Assembly (NCBI GenBank): GCA_034440575.1
Contig: JAOTOL010001322.1
Location: 431,001 to 495,000 of the forward strand
Reading direction: 5' to 3'
DNA length: 64,000 nt
From: Imbricaverruca yamaguchii
Lineage: Eukaryota > Arthropoda > Thecostraca > Neoverrucidae
The first letter of the stretch is position 1. The number at the start of each line of letters is the position of its first letter. The position numbers and the translations under genes are program-made. The notes under the pieces are model-generated. The model saw only the letters and a list, made by a program, of their open reading frames with translations, did not search any database and was not told where the DNA came from. Positions 46,970 to 57,886 of the stretch are shown here, one piece after another.

Positions 46970-48751
46970 CAGATGTTTATCATTAACTCCCAGTGCCGGA
47001 AAATCAGCTTGATACCGTGAACTTCTCAGCTAACCGCAAATATCGCCTGTGAATTTGGTGTGCATTCCAGGAATCTGGATAGGCTTCAGATGAGACAAAC
47101 AGTCGGATACCAGAAAAATAAGACCACGCACGGTGTGCCTTCGGGAATCTTATGACCTCACATCATGTCAACAACTGGAGGTCCAGTTTTTAGTGCCACA
47201 GAGTCGAGCGCAGGCCAATGTCGAGCCACGAGCTTCTCGCAATTGAGTTTTTGTTTCGAAATAGGCTGTAGTAAGAGTGCGGTATATTAACCGAAGACCT
47301 CTTCTGTAGCGCGAACTGGAGGGACGAATATTCGTCTGAGAATCTACCAGCTGAGTCACTTGACGCAGAGTACTCTTAACCCAGACGAAGGCTTCATACG
47401 CACGACTAATGGTCCTTAGCATCACCCAGGTGATCTGACCTCCCATTGCAGACCATAGTTTTTTTAGAAGGCCGATTTCATCCAGCTGAGGGCCTGAGCT
47501 CCGGTTAACATAGTCGCAACTACTAACACTAGCAATTGAGCGGCTATTGTTTATTCGAGCATATTCCACTGGGACATCTTGTGGTCGCATTCGGGGAGCC
47601 GACAAAAAATACGGGCCTCAGAAATCCATTATATATTTTTTCAGCTCATCCAATTCGCCCTAGACCAAATATCACGGCAAATAGACTCAGTTAGTTGCCT
47701 AGCCTCCGTTCTTAGTTTGTCTGGGTCCTGTAACCCCACCTTGGTTCAGATTTCATGGTGAAGCCCAGAGGCTGCTACTGGAAAGACCTTAGGTGTGCTG
47801 ATCATGGGGTTATTTTGAGCCTCTGCGCCAATGCTGGTGTTTCTCAGGTCGCATCGGGAGCCCTGAGACAAAAGAGCTTGTGACCAGAGATAATCCCACG
47901 ACCAGTACTGGGCTCGTATGTTGAGATTTGGGACGTATCATCCGACAAATTGTGCCACAACACAAATCGTGGTGTCTAGGAAATGGCACTCACCTCTCCT
48001 GAATCGTGTATGGATATGCAGCGTCGAAATGGACTGAACACGATTTCAGGGTGTAATTTGAGGCGAAATTGACAGTACAAGCCCATCAGATGCTTCCCAT
48101 GTCATCATTCAGCCTCTGTGAGAGTTGCACCATGAGCAAGGACATCACCAGAAGTTTCTCCCTGGGGGAGGGGTTGGCTGTGGGCCTACATGGGGGCGGC
48201 AGCTGAGATCCAAATTGGAAGGGCTAAAAGCTACGCTCAATAGACAAAATCGAGGCCTTACTCTTTTTGCCCTGCACTGAGGAGGGGTCTATAAATGCTC
48301 CACGGAAGGCTTACAGCTCTCCCGTCCACCCCCGGTAACGTCCCTGGCTGTGAGCAGCCAGTGGTGCAGCCAGGATTATTTTTCCGAGGCGGTGCCGGAG
48401 CAGTGCCCCTCCCTTGAGATGCCCCTTTGCTTCTTTCGACCTTCCCCTTTGCTACCTAGTGTGACAGTGGGAAAGAGACGAATATTTATGTTGAGAGTGT
48501 GGGGGAGGGTGTGGTCATCAGATTCATTACCAATTATGTGGCTATGCGGGCAATGCTTATGGGGGAATGCGCGCAACAAAATCATATAGAAAGGTAAGCC
48601 CATGATTCCTAATGCTCTGCTAATATAATATTTTGGGGATGGGAAATAACTCACGGGTGCCTTTATTTGTACCTTGTCAAGACTTAGTCCCTCAGATTTT
48701 GGTATGAGCTAGACGCCAGTTGATGCAGTAGATTTAATCACCATTTTTTCA

Positions 48752-48754
<3 letters not shown>
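46970..48754. other. Unassigned sequence
   Basis: The longest frame is 145 codons on the minus strand (47,168-47,605) without recognisable domain. A gtggtgcagccaggatt word at 48,360 resembles ends of DNA transposons but no partner end was found. Confidence 0.35.

Positions 48755-48798
<44 letters not shown>
48755..48798. repeat. TA microsatellite
   Basis: About 22 uninterrupted TA units. Confidence 0.92.
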
Positions 48799-48801
<3 letters not shown>

Positions 48802-49528
48802 CACTGACACATGCTTTTTATCGAGGTAATCCACAATGGAATTGTGACTACTATAACCTCGCGTCAATTAAACAAAGCAGCATAGCAGGAAAGGTCAAAA
48901 TCACAAAACAGCTAGACTGGGAGTCATACATGTCATAATACAAATAAAAATAAAGAAAAAGTAAAATAAAAATAAAATAAAATAAAATACATCGAGGCGA
49001 ACAGCAAATCCACGAGGAAAAGGCGGCAAGTTGGACAAGTGCCGCCGTTGGTGGCGACCAAAGACTGGTACAGGAAGCCGCATCCGCTCGGGTGGCAATG
49101 AGTTCGACATAAGTGGTGCTCTGGAGCTAAAACGCCTCTTCCCCATCTCGGTGCGGGACCGGGGGACATACAAGTGATTGTCCTGACGGGTGGTTCGGTC
49201 ACGAACTTAGGCCACGGTGGTGAGGTCATGAGCCAGTGACTCTGGCTTACCATGACGACGCAACTTGTGTGCGAGGCACAGGGTGTGGTATACGTCTAAG
49301 TTCTCCGCACTGAGCCAGCCCAGCCTCCTCAGCAGATCCGAAAACATGGTCAATTTTTTTTGGCTGCCGAAACATTACTCTTGCCGAATAGCTAATGATT
49401 TTTGTTAATGCGAGACAGATACTTTTTGGTCCCGTTACATAAACAGAAATGCAGTAGCGGATCTGCGAGAAGACCAGGGCATTGACTAGCGCGGAGATGA
49501 CAGCAGGTGGAAGGTGCCGCCTTAGATG

Positions 49529-49531
<3 letters not shown>
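48799..49531. other. Unassigned sequence
   Basis: No gene recognised. An AAAATAAAAT stretch lies at 48,940-48,990. Confidence 0.4.

Positions 49532-49565
<34 letters not shown>
49532..49565. repeat. TA microsatellite
   Basis: About 17 uninterrupted TA units. Confidence 0.92.
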
Positions 49566-49568
<3 letters not shown>

Positions 49569-49925
49569 ACAGGAAGCAAAATGTTCCTGTTTCACAGGGA
49601 CCCTTGAATTGCAGCCAGTGTCTTCAAAAACATTCAGTACAGTATTTATTTTCAGTCACGATTCGTTGCAAAGGCTGATAATGATCAGAATTCGAAGCAT
49701 GCCATTAAAATGTTGAGTATGTGATGATGAAGAATGTGAAGTTGTGTCAATTTGTATCCATCGCTTTTTCCCAAAACGCGCACTATTGCTCGATTTCGCA
49801 AAAGCTCCAACCCTGAGTGGGTTGCCTTTCTGCTTACTACATATTCTAAAATGTCACGATGCCTTCATCACCGGTTGGTGTGCCCTTCTGCAGATTTCAA
49901 GGGTGTTGCTGTAATTGCTGGGTGA

Positions 49926-49972
49926 CCTCTCTCTCTCTCACACATGCTCTCCCCTCCCTTACTTTCTCTCCC

Positions 49973-50023
<51 letters not shown>

Positions 50024-50095
50024 CCCTCTCTCTCTCTCTCTTGCTCTTGCTCTCGCTATTGTCTCTCGCTTGCTCTTTTTTTTCTCTCTCTCCCC
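49926..50095 (+). repeat. CT-rich microsatellite
   Basis: CT dinucleotide core (49,979-50,015) within a longer tct/ctcc/cttg pyrimidine tract. Followed by irregular tgtgcccctctgcagact words to about 50,330. Confidence 0.9.
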
Positions 50096-50330
50096 TTGGG
50101 AGGGAAAGAGATGGAGAACGGCTGGGATGCCACTCTGTAGACAGAAGAAGCGCCCCTACAACTGCTGAGAGTCCCTCTCTCCAGACTGCATGTGTGCCCC
50201 TCTGCAGACTGTGGGGGTGCCTCCACAAAAGTTTAGGTGCCCCTGTGCTCCTGGGCGCCCATCACATGGCTGGAGCCACTCTGCACACTGTGGGGACGCA
50301 TCTACAACAGCTGGGGAGCTCTTTTCTGCA

Positions 50331-51639
50331 TGGAGTGGTGCCCCATGACTACCGTGGTACATGAGCCTCTTTCTTCTACACAAAAGGTACAAGAAAGCTG
50401 TAGCAATATAAGGGGATTCAATTCCGTTATCGTTGACGCGATGCTTTCGGCCATATCAGTACCTATTTGAGACGTAACCCTGAGGTGACTTGTTTCTCTA
50501 TATGAGGGTCACACAGAAGATTTCAAAAATGGGGGAGGGTGCCGACGATGATGAAGTCCCAAAACTCTGAGGGCCCAAGATAAAAGTCCGTCCCACCCAC
50601 CCAGATGACCGTGGCGGGACCCTAGCTGTCTTACAGGTGTAGGCGCATTTAAATATTATTAATATAGGGATGGGCCAGCACAGGAGCGGAACGTTTGAGA
50701 ACTGTTGGGAGGAGGGCAGACAAGATTTGGGATGGCATTATTTCCACTCAACACCCATCAATCGTGTGCTAAATCTCACAACTATTGCGTATGTCAAGTG
50801 CTCCAAAGACACAAGGATAAGACATAAGGAAAGTACGATTTGCAGACCTGCGCTTTTACATGAGACTCGTGGATAAGAACCGGAATGTTGGTGGAATGTA
50901 ACCCCAAACCTGTTCCGGCGCTTGAATTCAAGAAATAGTGTTCAGGAATTGACTGCGGAGGCTCTTGCCAGTGACACCATTGGAGCCAAACACCAATCCA
51001 CAACGTCCTGACATGTACCTGTTGCTTAACCAGCGCCGTCTCGGGGGGTGGTCGTTGACGAGCTCCCCCCTAAAGTTTTCCGTGGACTGTGAAAGAACAG
51101 CGCGCGGCAGCACGCCGAAATTTGGCATACCTTTTCCCACATCAATTTAGCATGTTGTGTAAAAAGTTTGAAGTCAGGTTATCTAGGGTCAACGAGGTAG
51201 TCAAGGTCAAGTAAGGTCACCTCCAAAAACGTTCACCCAGTCGTCAAGCTTTAACGGATAAAGATATTTGAATGAAACTTTCAGTGTTTGTTGATCTTTA
51301 GGAATCCAACAAAGCGCAACAGAGGAATTAGTCATTTTTCCGTTTTTGATTACTTATTAGTTTTACTTATTTGCCCACTGAAGTTTAAATCGAGGGTTCT
51401 CGCCAAAATAAGCATTTTCTGGAGCAGGATGACTTCGAACAACATTTTTCGGTTCGCTCTACCCATTAGAAAGGGACAATGAAACAAAACTTGAAAACTA
51501 GAAAAAATTTGACATACAAAATATATTTTTGGGTGGCCAGAAATGTTATGGTCCTGGTTGATTTCGCTTTCCTTTTCTGATTCCAAATAATTTTCAATTT
51601 TTCCAATCTCCCTCAAAATGGACCCACGGAGCCACAAAC
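50331..51639. other. Unassigned sequence
   Basis: No gene or repeat family recognised; AGGTCA words cluster near 51,190-51,225. Confidence 0.4.
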
Positions 51640-51838
51640 ATGATGTAAATCGTCAAACTCTACGGCTCCTAGTGACATCACTTTTTGTGGAAAAATGCAT
51701 GGAGGTAGTGTCTGACCCTACTCGTCGAGCGCATTCCGGTGACACCTATTTCATATTCGTGCAACGCTTAGTTTAGAGATTAGATGGTGGATTCTATCGA
51801 CCCTAGCCCCCCGGGACGGGGTGTGAGGATCTGACAGG
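51640..51838 (+). repeat. Dispersed repeat Y, copy 2
   Basis: Matches 44,632-44,825 inverted. Shared words include gatgtaaatcgt, agtgacatcactttt, accctactcgtcgagcgc and ccgggacggggtgtgaggat. Confidence 0.65.
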
Positions 51839-51865
51839 AGAGACTTAAGTCGGATGGTTAAACAA

Positions 51866-52883
51866 TTAACACTCGCACGTCCGGCGGTCCGCGCCAACTT
51901 CGCATGTCCGGGGGGCAGATGTCTGACCCCCTCCCTAAGATCTTTGGAACTATGCTAGCTAGCGATAAACGGAAAACGGTGTTGGATAGCTGGTGACGGG
52001 CTCTATCGAAAGTGTTTCATTTATTTTTTTCGCTCAGGTCAACATTCAGGTCACTGGGCCATCCTAGGTCAAATTCGACCAGATCAGGTGGGACTCAGAT
52101 ATTGACACATATCTCAGCACCTGTAACAGATAGAAACAAACGGCGAACGCTATTTGACTGTCCTTGAAATGAGCTACCGACAATAGGTGGTGTAATTTAA
52201 GGTCAGGTCAGCCGAACCTCAGGCCAAGGCCATGAAGTCATGACCTCAGGTCAAGGCCATAGTCACCTAGGGAGGTCATGTAATATATCAATCGACACGT
52301 CTTGGCGATATAAGCACAATGACAGTAGTTTCAGCCTTCTAGCTCAATGCAGTGCGATATAATGCGCAGAAATGTGTAGTGATCTCAGGTGACCTCAGAG
52401 ACCTTGGTGAGGTCACTGAGCAAAAATGTCAGCCGTATCATTGAACATAGCTTCCATCTACATGCCACAACCGTTGTGAGGTCATTCCGAGCGAAAATAT
52501 GTAACCAGGAAACAATTGTATATTCTACCATAGCCCTATAATGGGGAAGCCATCACCGCAACATGACCTAAGGTCAATGCTACGAAAACCCCCGATATAC
52601 ATATTATGGGTGCTGATGAGATCATGACATGTTATATTTGAAATCAATCGCCCAATTATTTTGGAAGTTATGCCACCTAGAACTCCGAGTGTAGTTGGGT
52701 CACTTCACCTGACCTGGTGACCTGACCTGAGATGACTCAGGATTAAAAATGTATGAGGATATGCGAAAAAGACCAATGAACAGCTATGCGAGGTTTGGCC
52801 TTGCTAACCCGATTAGTTTGGCGGCAAATGAGGAAAAACCGGAGGGGGCAGATATCTGCCTCTCCCGGACGTGCGCGGGTTAA
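51866..52883 (+). mobile_element. Second TTAA-flanked transposon subfamily, 1,010 bp
   Basis: TTAA at 51,866-51,869 and 52,880-52,883 flank termini CACTCGCACGTCCGG and, inverted, CCCGCGCACGTCCGG. Like the first family, the left end repeats its motif (cgcatgtccgggg) about 30 bp inside and continues into a ctccctaagatcttt block, so the two subfamilies are related. The interior (52,030-52,740) holds roughly fifteen AGGTCA/TGACCT hexamers, including everted pairs spaced by one base at 52,241-52,253 and 52,564-52,576. No transposase frame. Confidence 0.88.
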
Positions 52884-53321
52884 GTTTTAGGTTTTCGCCC
52901 CTATGTCGCGCAGTTAAGCTGCATAACAGACGCCGTCGATGTGCCCTTATATTCGGCCACCCAGTTAACATGTTTTACGATGGAATTTTATACCATGTAA
53001 GTGTCGGGCCATTTACGCAGGTGTACAGCGGCGGCACGCGCACCTAGAGCTGCAGATGTGTTGGAACACACCAGCTTTACTTCGCCGGTTGTTTGCTATC
53101 GAGACTTTTCTCGGTTTCAAATTGAACACACTTATGGCGACGCGCCGAATGTCGGAATACATTTGTCGCGATAAATTGATGCCCACTCAATTCGCGTCGC
53201 GATAAGTGGGGAACACTAGTATGTTTAGTGGGCTGCTGAATGTAATTGTCGGTGGTTTATCTACAGGCTCATAGATAACGACGTTATTGCTGTCCTCCGG
53301 ATTGCCTTATCCAAGTGGATA
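52884..53321. other. Unassigned sequence
   Basis: No feature recognised between the TTAA transposon and the LINE 3' end. Confidence 0.4.
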
Positions 53322-53599
53322 AGTTAATTATGGTCGTTTAGAGGCACATCGACTGCAAAAATCACATAGCGCCCAGTGATTCAGGATTTTAGACAAAGAG
53401 GCAAATAGTCGTCAGATCTGAGAACGAGTTATAAGTGACGATATCAGATCTGCTCCAGGATAAAACTAGTACTAGCTACGTACACAACAGCGTGTAAATG
53501 GCCGGCGAAAATCACTGAAAATATAATTTCGATAGGGAATTTAAAAAGTTGTCCTGAGTGAAATATCAGACTCGTTCTCTAATACTTCCCAAAACGAGA

Positions 53600-53780
53600 T
53601 AGAGGAGCGTTCAAAGTGACGTCTCTGTTCGTGGGCAAGTCGGGGACATGAAGCTAAAATGTGTCGCACAGACATTGGCACAGTGAACCTCGGGCACAGC
53701 GGCGTCTCGCCACCACTCAGAAGATACCGGTGTGTCGCATAGGTATGTCACACGCGCAGCAGACACAGATAAACCTCGTG
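53600..53780 (-). pseudogene. LINE ORF2 C-terminal Cys/His region
   Basis: Across two frames the minus strand reads like RRHEVYLCLLRV, then ATHRYLLSGGETPLCPRFTV and SVRHILASCPRL. This matches the usual end of I/jockey-type ORF2 proteins: a conserved R.G.....H..L, then C..C, then HIL..C. At least one frameshift separates the parts. Confidence 0.75.
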
Positions 53781-53869
53781 ACGTCTGTTTCGCAGTGAGG
53801 ATGAAGCCCAATCACCAATGCAGTGTTCCACACTTTTCAGCTTATTGTTTGCTGAGGAGTCCCGGCTTT

Positions 53870-54315
53870 CTTGCCACTTCCTGACAATAAATCCCCTCAC
53901 ATCCGAGTAAAAGTCCCTCGCGGGAAGAGGCAGGGAACGTGTGCACGGTGTCCGTGTACCTCGTTTCGCCGCAGCATCAGCGGACTCGTTTCCACAAATT
54001 CCCACGTGGCTCGGATTCCAGCATATCCCATCACAGGTCAGAGAGTTAAGCCTACGTAAAATAGCCTGTGCAAACGGATTCGATAGATAAAACGCACTTA
54101 GAATCGTAAGGTCACTCAGTGAATCGGTGTAACTTATATCCAACATGCCATCACATGTTTCAATGAAGGTAAGTGTCTTGTCCAGTGCAACCAGTTCAGA
54201 TGTGCACACAGATGAGTGTAGCAATAAGGAGAATGTCCTGACTATTGTACCCTGCACAAACGCACAGCCAACATCAGACTCTGTCTTGGATCCGTCGGTG
54301 TAGGTATCTGTGAAA
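53870..54315 (-). pseudogene. LINE RNase H domain
   Basis: An uninterrupted minus frame contains YTDGSKTESDVGCAF (first Asp, codons at about 54,288-54,299), TSELVALDKTLTFIE (Glu), ISYTDSLSDL (second Asp), and WNPSHVGICGNESADAAAK (last Asp, 53,976-53,993). All four catalytic acidic residues of RNase HI are present. It degrades RNA in RNA-DNA hybrids during target-primed reverse transcription. It is the best preserved part of this LINE and identifies the I-group. Confidence 0.88.
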
Positions 54316-54399
54316 TGACGATGAGAAGACTAATAAGAATTCCAGCGCTCGAAGTATAAATTCCTCGGGGACGCCTTCGCACTTCTTGAAATTTGACAG

Positions 54400-55000
54400 T
54401 GATACGACAATATGGGGTGCTATCAGAGTCCAGGGAGGGACTTCCATCGGTCCGACACACATCACACAGCGTAATCTGATGTCGCTGTCCTCGAATAGAG
54501 CATGAATCCTAGCACAGAATGGGCCAGAGCTAACAGGCCTTCTTCTTCTGAACACAGCCAGAGTGCGTCGAGAAAACACCGAACAGTATGTTAGGTGATT
54601 CGGAAACTGACGCAATTTACATACATATTGCATACCGAGGAGTTCCCGACGCACAAAGAGGAATAGTTCGTTGGCCTCGACGAACAGACTGGCGGTCGGT
54701 GAGGTGCGAAAGACACTAGTGATAATACGGAGCGCCGTAGGATGAATTGTGTGCAGTGTTCGTTTTGTGGTCGAAGCTGCGCTGTCGAAGACAAGACATA
54801 ATCGAGACTGGACCGAATCAGGGGCGATATAACTGCAGAAGGCTTGACCCATCGGCACTGTATCAGGTTCGTGCAACCATCTTCAACATATTCATGGACT
54901 TAAATCGCCTTTCTATAAGCGTTTTAAAACGTTGCCTATATGTTAGTCGGCGAGAAATTTTACCACCTTCTCCGTAGAAATATCCGATCCATACAACCTA
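54400..55000 (-). pseudogene. LINE connection region between RT and RNase H
   Basis: A 200-codon minus frame (54,274-54,876) includes TIHPTALRIITSVFRTSPTA, SLFVEANELFLFVRRELLG, QYVCKLRQFPNHL. This is the typical post-RT block of jockey/I-type elements (IHN.ALRI..GAFRTSP..SL..EA...PL..RR). Its C-terminal part is frameshifted. Confidence 0.8.
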
Positions 55001-55099
55001 ATCTTCATGTCCGGGCAGTTTTGACGGCCACAAAAAATGCATGGCGACGGTCTTTGTCGTGGAGAAGGGGAAGCCGTTTACCTTTGTCCAGCGTCCAAG

Positions 55100-55950
55100 C
55101 CTGGCGACAGCGAGCTGCAGCTGTCTCTGCATTATTGGTGTTCAAGTGCTCGACGTCCAGATCGTGATGTCGTTAACGAATAATGAGCGGGATATTGACG
55201 GCGAACAGAACAGAGGCGATATTGTTAATCATAATGACCAATAGGGCCGTGCTCAGTAGACTGCCCTGGGAGATGTCGTTGAGCTGATGGAACCATCGCA
55301 AGAGTTAATTTCTAACACGGACTCGAAACCGACGGTTTGCCAGAATGTTTTCTAGAAAGACACTCATGTAGCCCTGCAGGCTCCGCAAGTTACTCGCGTA
55401 ACTTCATAAGAATGTCGTGTAGCTATGTGATGTCGAAAGCGCCCTCTATGCAAAAAAGAAACACAGCCCCAACATGACGGTGCTTTGCGAAGGCTGTTCG
55501 AATTGCGGTGTCAGTTGTGACGAGGTGATCAATGGTGCATCGTTGTTCTCTCCTAAAACCACATTGAGCATTTGATAAAAGTTTCTGTCCTCCAGATACC
55601 AACATAACCGAACATTCACCATTCGTTTCATCAGCTTCCATATAGATAAGGTTGAAGATATGAGGTGATAGTGCAGTGGCTCAAGTCCACTCTTCTCCGG
55701 CTTTAAAACAGGTGTGATGGTGGCTTCGCGCCAAGCCTCGGAAGCTCGCCGTTCTCTAACAGAAAGCTAAAAGTAGTTAGCAGACTATCTAGTGCACATG
55801 GCGGAGGATGTTGCAACATTTGGCTGTGCACTAAATATGGACCCTCAGAGACATTCATACGTGAGTGAATTGCTGATGACAACCCGGTCACGGAAAATCG
55901 CTCATTCTAATTCCGCTGCTCCGATGTGGTCCACCCTTGCTTTTTCGCTA
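55100..55950 (-). pseudogene. LINE reverse transcriptase domain, catalytically altered
   Basis: Minus-strand pieces: QMLQHPPPCALDSLLTTFSF and ENGELPR (early RT), LLSNAQCGFRREQRCTIDHL, AVFLFCIEGAFDIT (motif A, where the usual Asp is Cys) and SLFVNDITIW (motif C at 55,169-55,180, FVND instead of FxDD). Frameshifts separate the pieces, one of them directly before motif C. The order and spacing match LINE reverse transcriptases. With both metal-binding motifs damaged the enzyme cannot be active. Confidence 0.82.
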
Positions 55951-56099
55951 AGGAGGCGATGTCGCAGGAAATTCGGGTCGGTGTTGCCACCTTTGCTACG
56001 TTCTGTGAGGGCTTGTCCAATTACGTTAGCCACTGCCAAATGGTCCATTATAGCTTCTCCGCGAATCTGTAATACCGGCAGGGGACGAACTGTATCTGC

Positions 56100-56254
56100 T
56101 AACTGTAACTGCTCCTGTATATTCTTTTGATTCGAGGCCAGACATCCGTCAGGGGGGTGGAACGGTTCAGTTTACCAACCTAGTTCATCCAGAATGCTCG
56201 CCTGGTGTCGCGTACGATGCGCCGTGCATGAGCCCTCGATTTTCTGAACACTAA
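56100..56254 (-). pseudogene. LINE linker, part downstream of the nested transposon
   Basis: Minus strand encodes RKSRAHARRIVRDTRRAFW, one stop, then VGKLNRSTPLTDVWPRIKRI, the arginine-rich block that lies between endonuclease and RT in I-type elements. It abuts the transposon end at 56,255. Confidence 0.8.
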
Positions 56255-57593
56255 CCCCGTTTACATGAGTAGGTCAGTCGTAAACGAAAATTTCCGATCT
56301 GGTCGATTCGCAATAGATCCGATCGCGCGGCCCGTATACAAAAGCAAAGCAGGCACCTAATCGGATGTATGGACTGTTTACACCTAGCGTAATCTCGACG
56401 CAAAAAAGCAAGGCAATGACGGACTAGGCGTAGTCCCGATGCACATGTTGAGATATGTAGCAACTTACAGGCTGGAAAAACCGTAGCCGATGTGGCCCCA
56501 ATCCGCCGAAGATCAGCAAATATGGTGAGCGCAGGCTATCCCGAGCAGTCTGTCGACCTTGCGTCAGGGCCGGTGGTGCGCCGAGCGGAAAAAGTTGAGA
56601 AAATCCAACTTTGTCCGCTAGGAAATCGCCAGCGTTTTGCAATACCCGGCAGACAGCTGACGCAAGGCCGGCGAAATGGCAGAGTCGACAGACTCATTGG
56701 GCCCCATGCTAACTGTCCGCTAGCTTTGCGTCGACTCCGACAGTGCGTCGAGATTACGCTAGGTGTGAACAGTCCTTTATGTGATTTGATGGCTGACGCA
56801 ATGTGGTGAAAAGTTCCGAATATTTGGCGCATTTTTGCGCTTCTGACGCACCTGCTTCGACCAACGGCGTACACAAACACAACGTATCATCAATGATCCA
56901 CGTAGTTTGAGGTTGTTGGGCAGAGATATAGGGAATCTGTGAATTCGAAGGGTTCACGGAGCCGATGACACGTTGTCGATGACAACATAGCTCTTTCTTC
57001 TTCGTGAATCAAGCGGTGCATTGTTTCCTGGCCAGACTAGGCCCGGATAAGATTCATATTATATGGCATAGGTTCCAGATAGCATAGTGGTGCATTGCTC
57101 CAGTCTATGCAATGGTCAAATGAACAGGGTAAATCAGGTTCACTACGCAATACAAGAGATAGATCAGCAAAACACAAACACTGTCAATAATCCGCAAGTT
57201 GAACACTCAGCCATATCGTAAAAATTGACTGGTGGGAACGCACAAATAACGTGACGTCTCAGCACTGATTTCGGCTGTTACATGTCTGATTATTGTATTT
57301 CATAACTAGGTTTGTAATCGTAATGAAGAACAATATGTTTATTTTCATAATTACCCTAAATGTACCCCCAAAAAAGTAGTAGATAATAACATCAAGATGC
57401 ATCATGGCCCTTGCAGCCGTACCGTTATTTGTTGATGGTTGGCGCTAACCGCAACCTTCCACTTACCGAAGCGTAAATTTGCGTTAAGCTGTTCGCATGT
57501 TTTGCTACGCCAAAGCCCGTTTACAAGAGCATTATTTTCACAATTTTTCGTAATCGCATCGTATTCGGAAGTTGTGCTGCTCATGTAACGGGG
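56255..57593. mobile_element. TIR DNA transposon, 1.34 kb, nested in the LINE
   Basis: Termini CCCCGTTTACATGAG (56,255-56,269) and CTCATGTAACGGGG (57,580-57,593) are inverted repeats with one indel; weaker similarity (ttccga..cgatt) continues about 50 bp inward. Flanks are ctaa on the left and ataa on the right, so a TAA-type duplication is possible but not clean. The LINE reading frame stops at one side and resumes at the other. A 60-codon minus frame (57,402-57,584) with RSKTCEQLN..LRFGKWK vaguely recalls a Myb/SANT-like domain, as Harbinger elements carry, but this is weak. Superfamily undecided; no transposase. Confidence 0.8.
56371..56775. mobile_element. Inner 405-bp inverted-repeat (MITE-like) unit
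   Basis: 56,371-56,402 and 56,744-56,775 are 32-bp inverted repeats with one mismatch (GGACTGTTYACACCTAGCGT, then AATCTCGACGCA). Further inverted words lie inside (gtctgtcgac with gtcgacagac; ttgcgtcag with ctgacgcaa), so the unit could fold back on itself. Whether it is a separate insertion or part of the surrounding transposon is unclear; no target duplication is evident. Confidence 0.7.
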
Positions 57594-57596
57594 ATA

Positions 57597-57886
57597 ATTA
57601 CAAGGTTTGTAGTCGTGCTGTCTCAGTTAAAAGTCCTAAATGCACGATTACCGGCGCGAATAGCCTCGCAGCACTGGTCCATCCACCATGGCACTAGGGT
57701 ACACCGGGGTGCCACAGAGGTCTTCGGAGTGCACTCTGCGGCAGATTCGATGATGGCTGAAGTAAAATCAGTCATTGAGTGTGGACGGCTGTCGGGAGAA
57801 ACAGTTATCCAGCTTGACTTGGAACTCAGTCCAGATGGCTTTGGTAAGGTGCCACCGCTGAGGCCTAGTGCCAAGAACAGTTTCAA
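57597..57886 (-). pseudogene. LINE linker, part upstream of the nested transposon
   Basis: Minus strand encodes DFTSAIIESAAECTPKTS and VPWWMDQCCEAIRAGNRAF, the characteristic PWW....C..AI..RN.A block after the endonuclease of I-type elements. The frame is broken by a stop just before the nested transposon. Confidence 0.85.

Noticed and set aside
47168..47605. 145-codon minus frame as a gene
   Set aside because: No domain recognised and no convincing splice or poly-A context; kept only as unassigned sequence.
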